A DNA stretch of 64,000 bases, taken from the NCBI GenBank assembly GCA_949592205.1, contig CATIUR010000001.1, forward strand, positions 39,573,001 to 39,637,000, read 5' to 3'. Both the position numbers and the translations under genes were made by a program. This stretch comes from Helichrysum umbraculigerum (Eukaryota > Streptophyta > Magnoliopsida > Asterales > Asteraceae). Shown here piece after piece: positions 11,474 through 23,374 of this stretch. Numbering within the stretch: position 1 is the stretch's first letter; each line of letters starts with the position of its first letter. The notes below the pieces were generated by a model. The model worked only from the letters and a program-made list of their open reading frames with translations. It had not been told where the DNA came from and did no database searches.

Positions 11474-13310
11474 TGTGACACCCGACGATTTAGGGTTATT
11501 AACTAACCTACTTGAAAACCCTAATTACGTGTGTTTAGTTTAGTATTAGGCTAAATACTTGTAATTACTTGTAACTATTTGTATATTTATGTGAATATAC
11601 ACTTCCGTAATTGATTTATATTACGCTTACGTAATTAGTTATAATTACGCTTACACAATTTGGTGAAATTGTGCGAAACAACCGGACGAAGTCCGACCCA
11701 CTATAATTACGGACGTTGGTGAACAAAATATTAAATAATATGAAATTATTTAATAAACTCAAGAACTCATAAATATTATGTCGATAATATTTACCGCATA
11801 GAACGTATCGTATAAAGTAACACAAACGCGATGAAAACACGCGAAACGCGCCCAACAATCGAACAAAAACCAAAATATATTTTAAGATTTTAAAATATAT
11901 CATTTAGAGTAAAACTTTCATTTAAAATATTTCATTTGATGTTAATAATGAAAAACGTCTATTTAAAACGCTACACGATTAAACCTTTGTAAAACGAACG
12001 CGCAAATCGAGGCCGATAATTTAACGGAACATTTTTATAAGTGTTTTCAAGTATTTATAATAAATATCTCAAGTGAATTTATCAAGATTAAATTTATATT
12101 AAAAACGCGTGCTTAAAGCGATTAACGTATATATAAACGTCGAAAAGATCGAGAAAATGAACACCGCACGGAACGCGAATTGAGGGAACAAAATTTAATC
12201 AAAAACCAGCACCCATGGGCCCCCAAAACCGGCCCCCCTTCCCCATGTGAGGTAATGATCATATTTTCTCCCCATAACCCACTTACACTACATGCAAGCC
12301 TTCACATTTGACACTCAACCTCACATGCACTTTTCTCTCAACTCTTCTCATCTCCATTCTCTATCTAAGAGCTGAAGAAAACTCAGCCACAATAAACCAC
12401 CACAAACCACCAAGCACCACCACTTTAATCCTCCAATATTTTGCAAAGTTCTTCAAGAAGATTCAAGCTCACAAGTTCCTCATCATCATCTTAGCTTTCT
12501 TTCTTCAAACCACCATTGTGAGGAAACATCTCTACTTTCATATATGTTTATTTACATGTTATAATGTCCATCTAACTTGATTATGTCCAAATACCATGTC
12601 AAAATACGTTTTTATACTTTATTCAAGAACATGCATAATCTGCTATCAAAAAGTCAGTCTGGTAAAATGGTCATAACTTGAGTTATAGAAGGAGTTAGGC
12701 AACGAATTTTTTTTTAAAAGTTACGTATTGAAAAGAGCTAAAACTTTATTGTTTTACACTTTTTCCATATCTCTACCTATTTTTGGCTATAATCGGATCT
12801 TTGAACCTGGTCTGGAAGTTTTCGGAAAATGAGTACGGTTCATACGCGAATTTGTTTAAATATGTAAATGGACACTATGGTTGCTGTAAAAATTATATGT
12901 TAGACTAGATACATACATGATCAGTTGGTAAAAATCTCAAACCCTAGTTTGGACCATAAGTGGTAGAAATTAAATGGCGAACCAAACCGACAAAAGTCGA
13001 AAATATGAAATCTTGAATTTTTAGGTTGCATGTTAGAAACCGACACTTTGGATGAACTCCGACACGAACCGACAAATTATTTGGACTCTTTAAACTGATA
13101 TATGGGTTGGGTAAAAGTTTCGGGTCAAACCGAGTAGGTTTGACCAAGTCAACAAAAACGGCTCGGTTTCTAAAAATGACAAAACTTACTATTTTTGGAA
13201 AGTGGTAACAAAAATGGGTTTGGATGACTTAGTTAGTAACTTGAACCTAAAACTAAACTTAGAAAGTTTCCCGAATTAGAAATCGACACTTAGAACACTT
13301 GAACCAAATA

Positions 13311-13750
13311 TCCTAAGTCTCAAGTAGAGACACTAACCTAGTGATGCCACAATTACTAGTGTTGCTACATTTTGCTAGTGATGCTACATTTTCTGAAAAT
13401 ATCCTAAGTCTCAAGTAGAGACACTAACCTAGTGATGCCACAATTACTAGTGATGCTACATTTTGCTAGTGATGCTACATTTTCTGAAAATATCCTAAGT
13501 CTCAAGTAGAGACACTAACCTAGTGATGCCACAATTACTAGTGATGCTACATTTTGCTAGTGATGCTACATTTTCTGAAAATATCATATGTCTCAAGTAG
13601 AGACACTAACCTAGTGATGCTACAATTACTAGTGATGCTACATTTTGCTAGTGATGCTACATTTTCTGAAAATATCCTAAGTCTCAAGTAGAGACACTAA
13701 CCTAGTGATGCCACAATTACTAGTGTTGCTACATTTTGCTAGTGATGCTA
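13311..13750 (+). repeat. 91-bp tandem repeat inside the LTR, about 5 copies
   Basis: Units begin TCCTAAGTCTCAAGTAGAG at 13311, 13402, 13493, 13584 and 13675. Each contains sub-words CTAGTGATGC(T/C)ACA repeated three or four times. The 3' LTR has the same array at 21001-21441. Confidence 0.92.
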
Positions 13751-13935
13751 AGTTTGACTAGGTTTGACCAGTTTGACCAGGTTTGACTAGTTTGACCAGT
13801 TTGACCAGGTTTGACCAGTTTGACCAGGTTTGACCAGTTTGATCAGGTTTGACCAGTTTGACCAGGTTTGACCAGTTTGACCAGGTTAGACAAGGTTTGA
13901 CCAGTTTGACTAGTTTGACCAGCTTTGACCAACGA
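13751..13935 (+). repeat. GTTTGACCAG minisatellite
   Basis: A run of GTTTGACCAG/GGTTTGACCAG units with a basic period of 10-11 bases. The 3' LTR version (21441-21625) has slightly different unit order, which shows turnover since insertion. Confidence 0.9.
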
Positions 13936-15099
13936 GTTAACCAACTTTGACCTACGGTTTAAGACTTATACAAACTAAAATAATCGGTTTGTAACACACG
14001 ATATGTACTAATGAATAGTTTACAGCAAAACAAACTTGATAATAATGTCTAAATGAATTATTATCACAAACTTTCACCAACGGGTCGTACACGTTTTTAA
14101 GAAACGAACTTGAACAACTTATTTGGACATACTAGTTGATGAACTAGCTTTAGGTGGACATTAACCCTCCACCTACACGATTGGCTTAAGTGGACATTAA
14201 CCCCCATTTATACAATCGCTATAGATGGTCTTATAAGACATCTACTTACACAACCTTATACGTTTAGGACGTTAGAAGGTTGCGCTTTGGACTTTGCTTG
14301 CTTATTTGATATTTGCTTGCTACTTGCTAATCTAAGGTGAGTTTCATAGCCCCTTTTTACTGTTTTTATACTCAGGGGTGAGAATACATACAACTGTTTT
14401 ATAACTGTTTTTATGATCACAAGTACTGTAAATAACTTTTATACGGATTGCATGAGACCCGAAAATAATCCCTAAGCCCTCTACCCATCATAGTTCGTTA
14501 ATATATGCGTGAATGTTATTGGATAGATCTATCGGGAACTGACAATTCCCGTCCGGGCTAGTCGCTCTCGCCGACCCACGGGCGCAGTAATATTTGTGAA
14601 TCAGAAGTGTTATGGATTAGGCACTTACCGGAGGCAAACAACGTTAAGCTCGAACTATGAGACTCGTTGCAATAGTATAACTTTTATTAACTTGTTTAAT
14701 AAACAAACAAATCTTGTGATTCATACCTAGGCTTTGATAACTGTTTAAACCTATGAACTCACCAACTTTATGTTGACCTTTTAGTATGTATTTCTCAGGT
14801 AACCCGCCGCAGTAGGAAGCTTCATGAAAGCTTAGCTCGAGTCGCATTGTTTTCAAACATCAAGAGACTAGATTGCATTTAGCTGTATTTTGTATAATCA
14901 GTAATGTATTAGAAATCTCTTAACGGTTAATGCAAACTCCAGATATTTTGTAAACATTTGTAGTATGGTAATGTAAAATTTTCAAACGTCTCATATAGAG
15001 GTCGTTTGCTTTAATCTTTGTGTTGTGATATTTAATTTGGTCGGCGCCCTCGTGACACCTCCTACTTCCGCTGCCACGTGTTTTGGGGGTGCGACAGAT

Positions 15100-15112
15100 T
15101 GGTATCAGAGCC
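15100..15112 (+). promoter_or_regulatory. tRNA-iMet primer-binding site
   Basis: TGGTATCAGAGCC lies three bases after the 5' LTR end. It is the standard complement of the 3' end of plant initiator Met tRNA, used to prime reverse transcription. Confidence 0.92.
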
Positions 15113-15375
15113 TTAGGTTATAGCGAACTAGGATTGCATTAGTGACCTAGACTATAACCATTAGGTTAGTATTCCTCATTTAGTATGACTGGTTCAGCAA
15201 TTGCATCATTCGAACTTAATTTAACATAGCCTGATCAACTATGTACAATTAAAGGAGATTCGATGCAAGACTTGAAATGGTTATAGTGAATAGGAATACA
15301 TTAGAAGACTTTGACCAAGGTTAGAAACGGGACCAACCTTTATACGTGCTTATGTGCTAGGTTTTTATATGTATA

Positions 15376-15376
<1 letters not shown>

Positions 15377-15439
<63 letters not shown>
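15377..15439. repeat. (TG)n(TA)n compound microsatellite
   Basis: A short TG run passes into about 25 TA units. Confidence 0.95.
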
Positions 15440-15440
<1 letters not shown>

Positions 15441-15790
15441 CCTTATGTATACAAACTTATTTGCCATTCTTCACGGCAACCACTTCCACAACTACGTCAC
15501 CTGACATCGAAAACTAGGCTCTAGCCTTACATACTACTGTGGAGATTTCCATGATACCCACTCACCCAACCATATCTGGCCACAAAATAATCAAATAGGA
15601 CTCACTTGAGGAGAATCCACCAAAGGATTCGCCACCCAAATAAGTGACGCCTACTTCACCCTCTTCTTTCCGCTCGCAACCAAATCACTCGGGAACACGT
15701 ATAGAACTTAAACCGTATGATACTTCGACACCTAGATGAACTACACCTCCTCCCGTCACTTCGCACTCTTCGTTCCCACTTGTATCATAG

Positions 15791-16288
15791 ACCCATGGAG
15801 CGCGCGTGCTACACACGATTAGAAGAACAGACACACCACCTCGAACTAGAACTTGTCCTATTCATACCACTACTACTGATACTCCACCCACTAGGACCCG
15901 TCGTAGGGCAGATGTCCGCCAATGGAATTGGTTACCCGCAACACTTGAGACTTGGAGAACTAAAGAAGGAATATAGATTTCTACAGATGACGAAGAAGCT
16001 ATCGACATGCGAACCTCTCTATACACACATGAACCCACTTACCATACCGTTCTGGTACTAGCTACTAGGTTATGCCTCCACGAAAATGTAATAGACACTA
16101 TGAAGTTAGAACAACACAAAATCCATTTAGGTTGGATGCACCTAGCATAGGGCCGAGTTGCACAGATCCTTGAGGATCGACAAAATCTTAGCGAAACCAT
16201 AGAAACTATCCATCTCCAGGTGATGAAGACTAGAGACGAAGTCGCTGCCTTGCGATTAAGATTAGTGTGCAAAATAGAACTCGCTTAG
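15791..16288 (+). pseudogene. decayed coiled-coil ORF upstream of gag
   Basis: One frame stays readable for 166 codons with only two internal stops, both TAG (15974-15976 and 16148-16150). It starts rich in Thr, Arg and Pro (DTPPTRTRRRADVRQWNWLP). It then becomes acidic and helical (STDDEEAIDMRTSLYTHEP) and ends with a coiled-coil-like segment (ILEDRQNLSETIETIHLQV). The open frame at 15717-16061 is a shadow in another phase. In related Asteraceae elements this part of the leader/gag N-terminus is often coil-rich, but I cannot name a family. Confidence 0.45.
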
Positions 16289-17231
16289 GACTAGTCGAAA
16301 TTCCACTAAACATGTACTATGTGTAGGAAACTTCAAGATCACCTCCTTCTTCATCAACTCCATCACATTTTGTATAAGACTTTTGTTGTAGACCAGATGT
16401 AATAATGCCCTGCATGTTTTGTAGACTTCGAATTCTATATTTTATTAATCTTGCACCCTATTGATCACTAATCATATTACCTAGTACCAATTAACCTTCG
16501 TACTACGATGTCACGTATTATTTCAAGCACGTCTGCGATAATCTTAGCCCTCATGAAAAGATCTCAATCATTCTTTTATCCTTTTTCATCCCCTTTCAGT
16601 CAAGGCTACGCCACTACGAGAATCAACCGTACTTCCCAATACCATACTATAAAATAAAAAGTTTCCAACAAATTTCTACCAACCCAAGTTTTCAAAGGAA
16701 TTTCATCAAACATCTATTCCGAAATTATTTATAACTTCAAATTTTCAACTGATAATGCTAGATATAAATTTTCAACGTCTTGTCAATGACAAGAGTTTCC
16801 AACATATTTCAACCGACTCAAGTTTTCAGCAAACATTAAATTTTCAAATAAATTCTCATCATAGAAAATTTCCAACAAATTTTATACAAACTTCTCCGTA
16901 AAACGATTCATAGAAGCTTTTTCGGAAATTTTAAACTACTTATCTAATCATTTGTACAAGGTCCAAATCCCGAAACTTTTAGCAACAATTAAGTTGACAT
17001 TATGATAGACAAATATTTTATAAGTACAAACACTTGATTTTCATACAGTCTATCTAAAGACAAATCACAACGTAGGTAATACTACTGATAACGCTAATTT
17101 AACCAGAAATGGTACCGACATTTTTGTAATAAAACATGAGATAGTTACATTACCAGAAATTTATGCAACTTTAGAGGCTAACACCTCTTTTACAAACCCA
17201 TTGTTTTGATAAAACACTTTTCTCGTAGGAA
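16289..17231. other. non-coding internal region of the Ty3 element
   Basis: AT-rich with repeated TTTTCAAC/TTTCCAAC words around 16660-16900. No coding signal. Confidence 0.5.
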
Positions 17232-18263
17232 ATGGCAAGTCCCTCTGTAGACAAACACGTGTCTGACGCCAACCAACTCTATGATGAACCAACGACATTC
17301 CCGTACCTACTTACTTTGGCTGACGATATTGAACTGTTGGAAGATGAACCCTTGGAGACGATGACACCTGAGGAAGAACATGAGGAATCCTCACCTAACC
17401 CTATGGCAGCACGGATGTTGTTTACCACCGGAAAAATTTCTGAGACACTCCAAGCTAACCCCACCCATAACCTTACTACTACTACCCCTACTACTACTTC
17501 ATCCACTGCTACTACCCCTGCTGTTATTACCATAAATGGGGAAACTGCCTACCCTACCAAAGAAACCCTTAGCACGATGCTTACCCAACTAGCCGATGCC
17601 CAGGAAGAAATCACTAGCCTCCGTCATCGTGCTGAGCAGAGCGACATGCGCATCCTCGAGTACGAACAACGCATGACAAGTATGGAAACCACCTTAGGAC
17701 AATTGATGTTTCTTTGCCTAACCATTGAAAATACAGTTCACTTAGTTTGCAACTCCATGGCACAAATGGCTCAACATGATACCCCTACTGAAGAAGGAAC
17801 CGGAGCAAAGGTGTTAAACAATAAGAGAAAATGGGAAGGAAATTCCAACAACAACCCAGGACAGCAACTAGTAATGAGGCCAGAAACAGTCAAGGCCTAT
17901 GCTACTGAATCTGGAGAAAAGAAAGGTTATGAAGGACTTAGGCCTTACTTCCCCAAATGTGACTATCATCACGCTGGACACTGTGGTACCCCTTGTGGGA
18001 AGTGCTCACTATTTGGACACCAAGCTAAGAACTGCAAATTCCCAACTACATTTACGAACCTCAATAAACCAAAAGCCTGTTTTGAGTGTGGTGACATCAA
18101 GCATCTTAAGAACAACTGTCCGAAGCTGCGAAACATGAACAACATCAGCAACAATAGGAAGAAGAAAACTCGTGGCGGAAACATTGTGAGCAACGCCGGT
18201 GAACCCGGACAGAACCCTGACTTTGATATGGGTACATTCCTTTTCAATGACTTAACGTTTTGA
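17232..18263 (+). CDS. gag-like protein with two CCHC zinc knuckles
   Basis: The frame codes for 343 residues from ATG to TGA. Residues 1-60 are acidic. Residues 76-96 are a Thr-rich linker. Residues 108-160 form a coiled coil (TLSTMLTQLADAQEEITSLR). Residues 238-300 bind nucleic acid: a C-x-x-HH-x-x-H cluster at 243-250, then CCHC knuckles C255-x2-C-x4-H-x4-C268 (CGKCSLFGHQAKNC) and C283-C296 (CFECGDIKHLKNNC). The tail (GEPGQNPDFDMGTFLFND) matches the usual gag-protease boundary just before the missing DSG active site. The large capsid-like domain between coil and knuckles seems reduced, so the protein looks like an N-terminal coil joined to a nucleocapsid. It may still bind element RNA and be packaged with a relative's gag. 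Confidence 0.8.
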   Translation: MASPSVDKHVSDANQLYDEPTTFPYLLTLADDIELLEDEPLETMTPEEEHEESSPNPMAARMLFTTGKISETLQANPTHNLTTTTPTTTSSTATTPAVITINGETAYPTKETLSTMLTQLADAQEEITSLRHRAEQSDMRILEYEQRMTSMETTLGQLMFLCLTIENTVHLVCNSMAQMAQHDTPTEEGTGAKVLNNKRKWEGNSNNNPGQQLVMRPETVKAYATESGEKKGYEGLRPYFPKCDYHHAGHCGTPCGKCSLFGHQAKNCKFPTTFTNLNKPKACFECGDIKHLKNNCPKLRNMNNISNNRKKKTRGGNIVSNAGEPGQNPDFDMGTFLFNDLTF

Positions 18264-18790
18264 AACTCATACGATATTAATTTATTCTTTTATGCACAAT
18301 AGAACCCGAACAACATGGACACTAGGTGTAACTCAGAACTAACCAACTGATTTGAGCCAACAGAAAGCCTTCGACTGTGTTTTAGCAAAACAAACTTTTT
18401 CACATAGACTTTTAAATTTTGATCTATGTTTCCTAACGCACGATAACGACTTACACTTTAAGACACCTACGAGTCTTCTAATGGTTTACGTATTTGAAAT
18501 GCAATTCCAACGACCTATATCTGGAGTAACTCAACGATTTACTTACGTCCACACGAACTTATGGTTGAAATGTCCCGGTCACACACTTATACGAAACTAA
18601 TTACCTAACCTCGATTAACAATTACTTTGACTTATGCGTTAACGATACATCCAAGACGGGACTTAACACCCACTGAAATTGAAATCTTTCTCCCTTATTT
18701 CTCTTCTTGAAGACATCGTTGCCATCATTTAACTCCTTTTAAATTCGCACCTACAACGTCTACGACGAGGAAATTGTTCGTACACCTCTC
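18264..18790. other. remnant region where pol should be
   Basis: Only about 530 bp separate the gag end from the integrase tail, where an intact element would carry some 3 kb of pol. I find no protease, reverse transcriptase or RNase H motif. The 82-codon open frame at 18352-18600 resembles nothing known. Confidence 0.6.
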
Positions 18791-19102
18791 TGTATCGGTC
18801 CGGTGGCAGATCAACTGCAGCTACCACCATAACTCAGTCGCGTGCACAACACATTCCACATTTCTAACCTGAAGAAATGTCTGTCTGATGAGACACTTGT
18901 AATCCCGCCCGACGAAATCCACATAGATGATAAACTCCATTTCATCGAGGAGCCAATAGAAATCATGGACCGTGAGGTCAAACACTTGAAACAAAGTCGT
19001 ATTCCCATCGTTAAAGTCCGGTGGAATTCGCGGCGTGGTCCGGAATTCACCTGGGAATGGGAAGACCAAATGCGAAAAAAAAACATCCACATCCATTCTT
19101 AG
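18791..19102 (+). pseudogene. C-terminal tail of Ty3 integrase
   Basis: The frame reads CIGPVADQLQLPP, a TAA stop (18830-18832), then SRVHNTFHISNLKKCLSDET, EEPIEIMDREVKHLKQSRIP and WNSRRGPEFTWEWEDQM. These are the well-known closing phrases of plant Ty3/gypsy polyproteins. The end is shifted by an indel in a run of nine or ten A (19075-19084), so the usual YPHLF ending is lost. The catalytic core is not present. The phrase TTTCGGGACGAAATTC, normal just downstream of Ty3 pol, follows at 19130. Confidence 0.8.
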
Positions 19103-19154
19103 ATACCCCAGAGACTGCGGCAACAAACTAATTTCGGGACGAAATTCTCCTAAC

Positions 19155-19164
19155 ATGGGGAGAA
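19155..19164 (+). promoter_or_regulatory. Ty3 polypurine tract
   Basis: ATGGGGAGAA lies directly before the TGTGACACCC start of the 3' LTR. Confidence 0.75.
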
Positions 19165-22100
19165 TGTGACACCCGACGATTTAGGGTTATTAACTAACCT
19201 ACTTGAAAACCCTAATTACGTGTGTTTAGTTTAGTATTAGGCTAACTACTTGTAATTACTTGTAACTATTTGTATATTTATGTGAATATACACTTCCGTA
19301 ATTGATTTATATTACGCTTACGTAATTAGTTATAATTACGCTTACACAATTTGGTGAAATTGTGCGAAACAACCGGACGAAGTCCGACCCACTATAATTA
19401 CGGACGTTGGTGAACAAAATATTAAATAATATGAAATTATTTAATAAACTCAAGAACTCATAAATATTATGTCGATAATATTTACCGCATAGAACGTATC
19501 GTATAAAGTAACACAAACGCGATGAAAACACGCGAAACGCGCCCGACAATCGAACAAAAACCAAAATATATTTTAAGATTTTAAAATATATCATTTAGAG
19601 TAAAACTTTCATTTAAAATATCTCATTTGATGTTAATAATGAAAAACGTCTATTTAAAACGCTACGCGATTAAACCTTTGTAAAACGAACGCGCAAATCG
19701 AGGCCGATAATTTAACGGAACATTTTTATAAGTGTTTTCAAGTATTTATAATAAATATCTCAAGTGAATTTATCAAGATTAAATTTATATTAAAAACGCG
19801 TGCTTAAAACGATTAACGTATATATAAACGTCGAAAAGATCGAGGAAATGAACACCGCACGGAACGCGAATTGAGGGAACAAAATTTAATCAAAAACCAG
19901 CCCCCATGGGCCCCCAAAACCGGCCCCCCTTCCCCATGTGAGGTAATGATCATATTTTCTCCCCATAACCCACTTACACTACATGCAAGCCTTCACATTT
20001 GACACTCAACCTCACATGCACTTTTCTCTCTACTCTTCTCATCTCCATTCTCTATCTAAGAGCTGAAGAAAACTCAGCCACAATAAACCACCACAAACCA
20101 CCAAGCACCACCACTTTAATCCTCCAACATTTTGCAAAGTTCTTCAAGAAGATTCAAGCTCACAAGTTCCTCATCATCATCTTAGCTTTCTTTCTTCAAA
20201 CCACCATTGTGAGGACACATCTCTACTTTCATATATGTTTATTTACATGTTATAATGTCCATCTAACTTGATTATGTCCAAATACCATGTCAAAATACGT
20301 TTTTATACTTTATTCAAGAACATGCATAATCTGCTATCAAAAAGTCAGTCTGGTAAAATGGTCATAACTTGAGTTATAGGAGGAGTTAGACAACGAATGT
20401 TTTTTTAAAAGTTGCGTATTGAAAAGAGCTACAACTTTCGTGTTTTACACTTTTCCAAGATCTCTACGTATGTTTGGCTATAATCGGATCTTTGAACCTG
20501 GTCAGGAAGTTTTCGGAAAATGAGTACGGTTCATACGCGAATTTGTTTAAATATGTCAATGGACACTATGGTTGCTGTAAAAATTATATGTTAGACTAGA
20601 TACATACATGATCAGTTGGTAAAAATCTCAAACCCTAGTTTGGACCATAAGTGGTAGAAATTAAATGGCGAACCAAACCGACAAAAGTCGAAAATATGAA
20701 ATCTTGAATTTTTAGGTTGCATGTTAGAAACCGACACTTTGGATAAACTCCGACACGAACCGACAAATTATTTGGACTCTTTAAACTGATATATGGGTTG
20801 GGTAAAAGTTTCGGGTCAAACCGAGTAGGTTTGACCAAGTCAACAAAAACGGCTCGGTTTCTAAAAATGACAAAACTTACTATTTTTGGAAAGTGGTAAC
20901 AAAAATGGGTTTGCATGACTTAGTTAGTAACTTGGACCTAAAACTAAACTTAAAAAGTTTCCCGAATTAGAAACCGACACTTAGAACACTTGAACCAAAT
21001 ATCCTAAGTCTCAAGTAGAGACACTAACCTAGTGATGCCACAATTACTAGTGTTGCTACATTTTGCTAGTGATGCTACATTTTCTGAAAATATCCTAAGT
21101 CTCAAGTAGAGGCACTAACCTAGTGATGCCACAATTACTAGTGATGCTACATTTTGCTAGTTATGCTACATTTTCTGAAAATATCCTAAGTCTCAAGTAG
21201 AGACACTAACCTAGTTATGCCACAATTACTAGTGATGCTACATTTTGCTAGTGATGCTACATTTTCTGAAAATATCCTATGTCTCAAGTAGAGACACTAA
21301 CCTAGTGATGCCACAATTACTAGTGATGCTACATTTTGCTAGTGATGCTACATTTTCTGAAAATATCCTAAGTCTCAAGTAGAGACACTAACCTAGTGAT
21401 GCCACAATTACTAGTGTTGCTACATTTTGCTAGTGATGCTAAGTTTGACCAGTTTGACTAGGTTTGACCAGTTTGACCAGGTTTGACTAGTTTGACCAGG
21501 TTTGACCAGTTTGACCAGGTTTGACCAGTTTGATCAGGTTTGACCAGTTTGACCAGGTTTGACCAGTTTGACCAGGTTAGACAAGGTTTGACCAGTTTGA
21601 CTAGTTTGACCAGCTTTGACCAACGAGTTGACCAACTTTGACCTACGGTTTAAGACTTATACAAACTAAAATAATCGGTTTGCAACACACGATATGTACT
21701 AATGAATAGTTTACAGCAAAACAAACTTAATAATAATGTCTAAATGAATTATTATCACAAACTTTCATCAACGGATCGTACACGTTTTTAAGAAACGAAC
21801 TTGAATAACTTATTTGGACATACTAGTTGATGAACTAGCTCTAGGTGGACATTAACCCTCCACCTACACGATTGGCTTAAGTGGACATTAACCCCCACTT
21901 ATACAATCGCTATAGATGGTCTTATAAGACATCTACTTACACAACCTTATACGTTTAGGACGTTAGAAGGTTGCGCTTTGGACTTTGCTTGCTTATTTGA
22001 TATTTGCTTGCTACTTGCTAATCTAAGGTGAGTTTCATAGCCCCTTTTTACTGTTTTTATACTCAGGGGTGAGAATACATACAACTGTTTTATAACTGTT

Positions 22101-22787
22101 TTTATGATCACAAGTACTGTAAACAACTTTTATACGGATTGCATGAGACCCGATAATAATCCCTAAGCCCTCTACCCATCATAGTTCGTTAATATATGCG
22201 TGAATGTTATTGGATAGATCTATCGGGAACTGACAATTCCCGTCCGGGCTAGTCGCTCTAGCCGACCCACGGGCGCAGTAATATTTGTGAATCAGAAGTG
22301 TTATGGATTAGGCACTTACCGGAGGCAAACAACATTAAGCTCGAACTATGAGACTCGTTGCAATAGTATAACTTTTATTAACTTGTTTAATAAACAAACA
22401 AATCTTGTGATTCATACCTAGGCTTTGATAACTGTTTAAACCTATGAACTCACCAACTTTATGTTGACCTTTTAGTATGTATTTCTCAGGTAACCCGCCG
22501 CAGTAGGAAGCTTCAGGAAAGCTTAGCTCGAGTCGCATTGTTTTCAAACATCAAGAGACTAGATTGCATTTAGCTGTATTTTGTATAATTAGTAATGTAT
22601 TAGAAATCTCTTAACGGTTAATGCGAACTCCAGATATTTTGTAAACATTTGAAGTATGGTAATGTAAAATTTTCAAACGTCTCATATAGAGGTCGTTTGC
22701 TTTAATCTTTGTGTTGTGATATTTAATTTGGTCGGCGCCCTCGTGACACCTCCTACTTCCGCTGCCACGTGTTTTGGGGGTGTGACA
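19165..22787 (+). repeat. 3' LTR of the Ty3 element, 3623 bp
   Basis: Same length as the 5' LTR, with scattered substitutions and small unit-order changes in the TTTGACCAG minisatellite. It ends GGGGTGTGACA and is followed by GATTA. It repeats the splice-signal pair and the 91-bp array of the 5' LTR. Confidence 0.92.
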
Positions 22788-22792
22788 GATTA

Positions 22793-23374
22793 GATTAGTT
22801 AGTCTTATCTTCTTCTGCAGTAATTGTTGTAATGTATTCATTTGACTATTAATCAATAAAATTACTTTAAACTTGAAAATATTGTATTCACCACCCCCTA
22901 CAATTAATTATTGTTAGTAGTTAATTAAAAGTTAAACTTAAACGGACCAACAAATATGCACGGTGTTGTTTTCAAAAGCTAATGACCGTGAAGAATGCAT
23001 CGAGACACGACATGTACATATTTTATGATCCTCACCAACGAATCGAGAACAACCATTCTGGATGACTTATGCTTATTTAATGGTAAGGCAATAAAAATTA
23101 CATATATCCTCTTAAATAAACCCAGAGTATATAAAGTTAAACAGACATTGTACACATTTTCATTATTATTACCGCATAAAGAGTGGATGTATTCATATGT
23201 GACTAGAATTAAATACTTAGCTATTTAAAGAGATGCAGTGTGACATATAACGTTAATAAAGACATGAGAATTGGATATAAATATCAATTTATTAATGTTA
23301 TTAGATTACTAAATACTCTCCCCGTCCCAAAAAATAGTCCATGTTTCCATTTTTGTATGTCCTAAAATCATTGT
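22793..23374 (+). repeat. tandem unit 3, right part
   Basis: This resumes the unit cut at 11473; the two parts together give about 1076 bp. The copia LTR end is at 22952. Beyond TTGTCCA at 23371-23377 the sequence departs from units 1 and 2 and continues as the body of the mariner element, so this is the original right-hand copy. Confidence 0.85.

Larger units (their letters stand above)
11474..15096 (+). repeat. 5' LTR of the Ty3 element, 3623 bp
   Basis: It holds AT-rich 5' sequence with ACGGACGTTGGTGA near 11709, a 91-bp tandem repeat, a TTTGACCAG minisatellite and the block CACCAACGGGTCGTACACG (14074). It also has a splice-signal pair: donor AAG/GTGAGT with the intron beginning at 14337, acceptor TTTCTCAG/G ending at 14798. 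The short open frames at 11616-11903, 12308-12580 and 14644-14856 recur in the 3' LTR only because the LTR does. Confidence 0.92.
11474..22787 (+). mobile_element. complete but pol-deleted Ty3/gypsy element, TSD GATTA
   Basis: The element has two 3623-bp LTRs, TGTGACACCC...GTGYGACA ends, a primer-binding site and a polypurine tract. GATTA target duplications lie at 11469-11473 and 22788-22792. The internal region (15097-19164) encodes a decayed coiled-coil ORF, a 343-aa gag-like protein and the last part of an integrase. Protease, reverse transcriptase, RNase H and the integrase core are missing. It must have moved using proteins from an intact relative. The LTRs differ by roughly 1% over the first kilobase by eye, so insertion is fairly recent. 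Confidence 0.92.

Noticed and set aside
12308..12580. A 90-codon open frame recurring at 19999-20271
   Set aside because: It lies in the leader part of both Ty3 LTRs. The recurrence reflects the LTR pair, not a gene family, and the composition is low in complexity.
13311..13935. CRISPR-like regular repeats
   Set aside because: The 91-bp units are directly adjacent with no unique spacers, sit inside an LTR, and the window is a plant genome.
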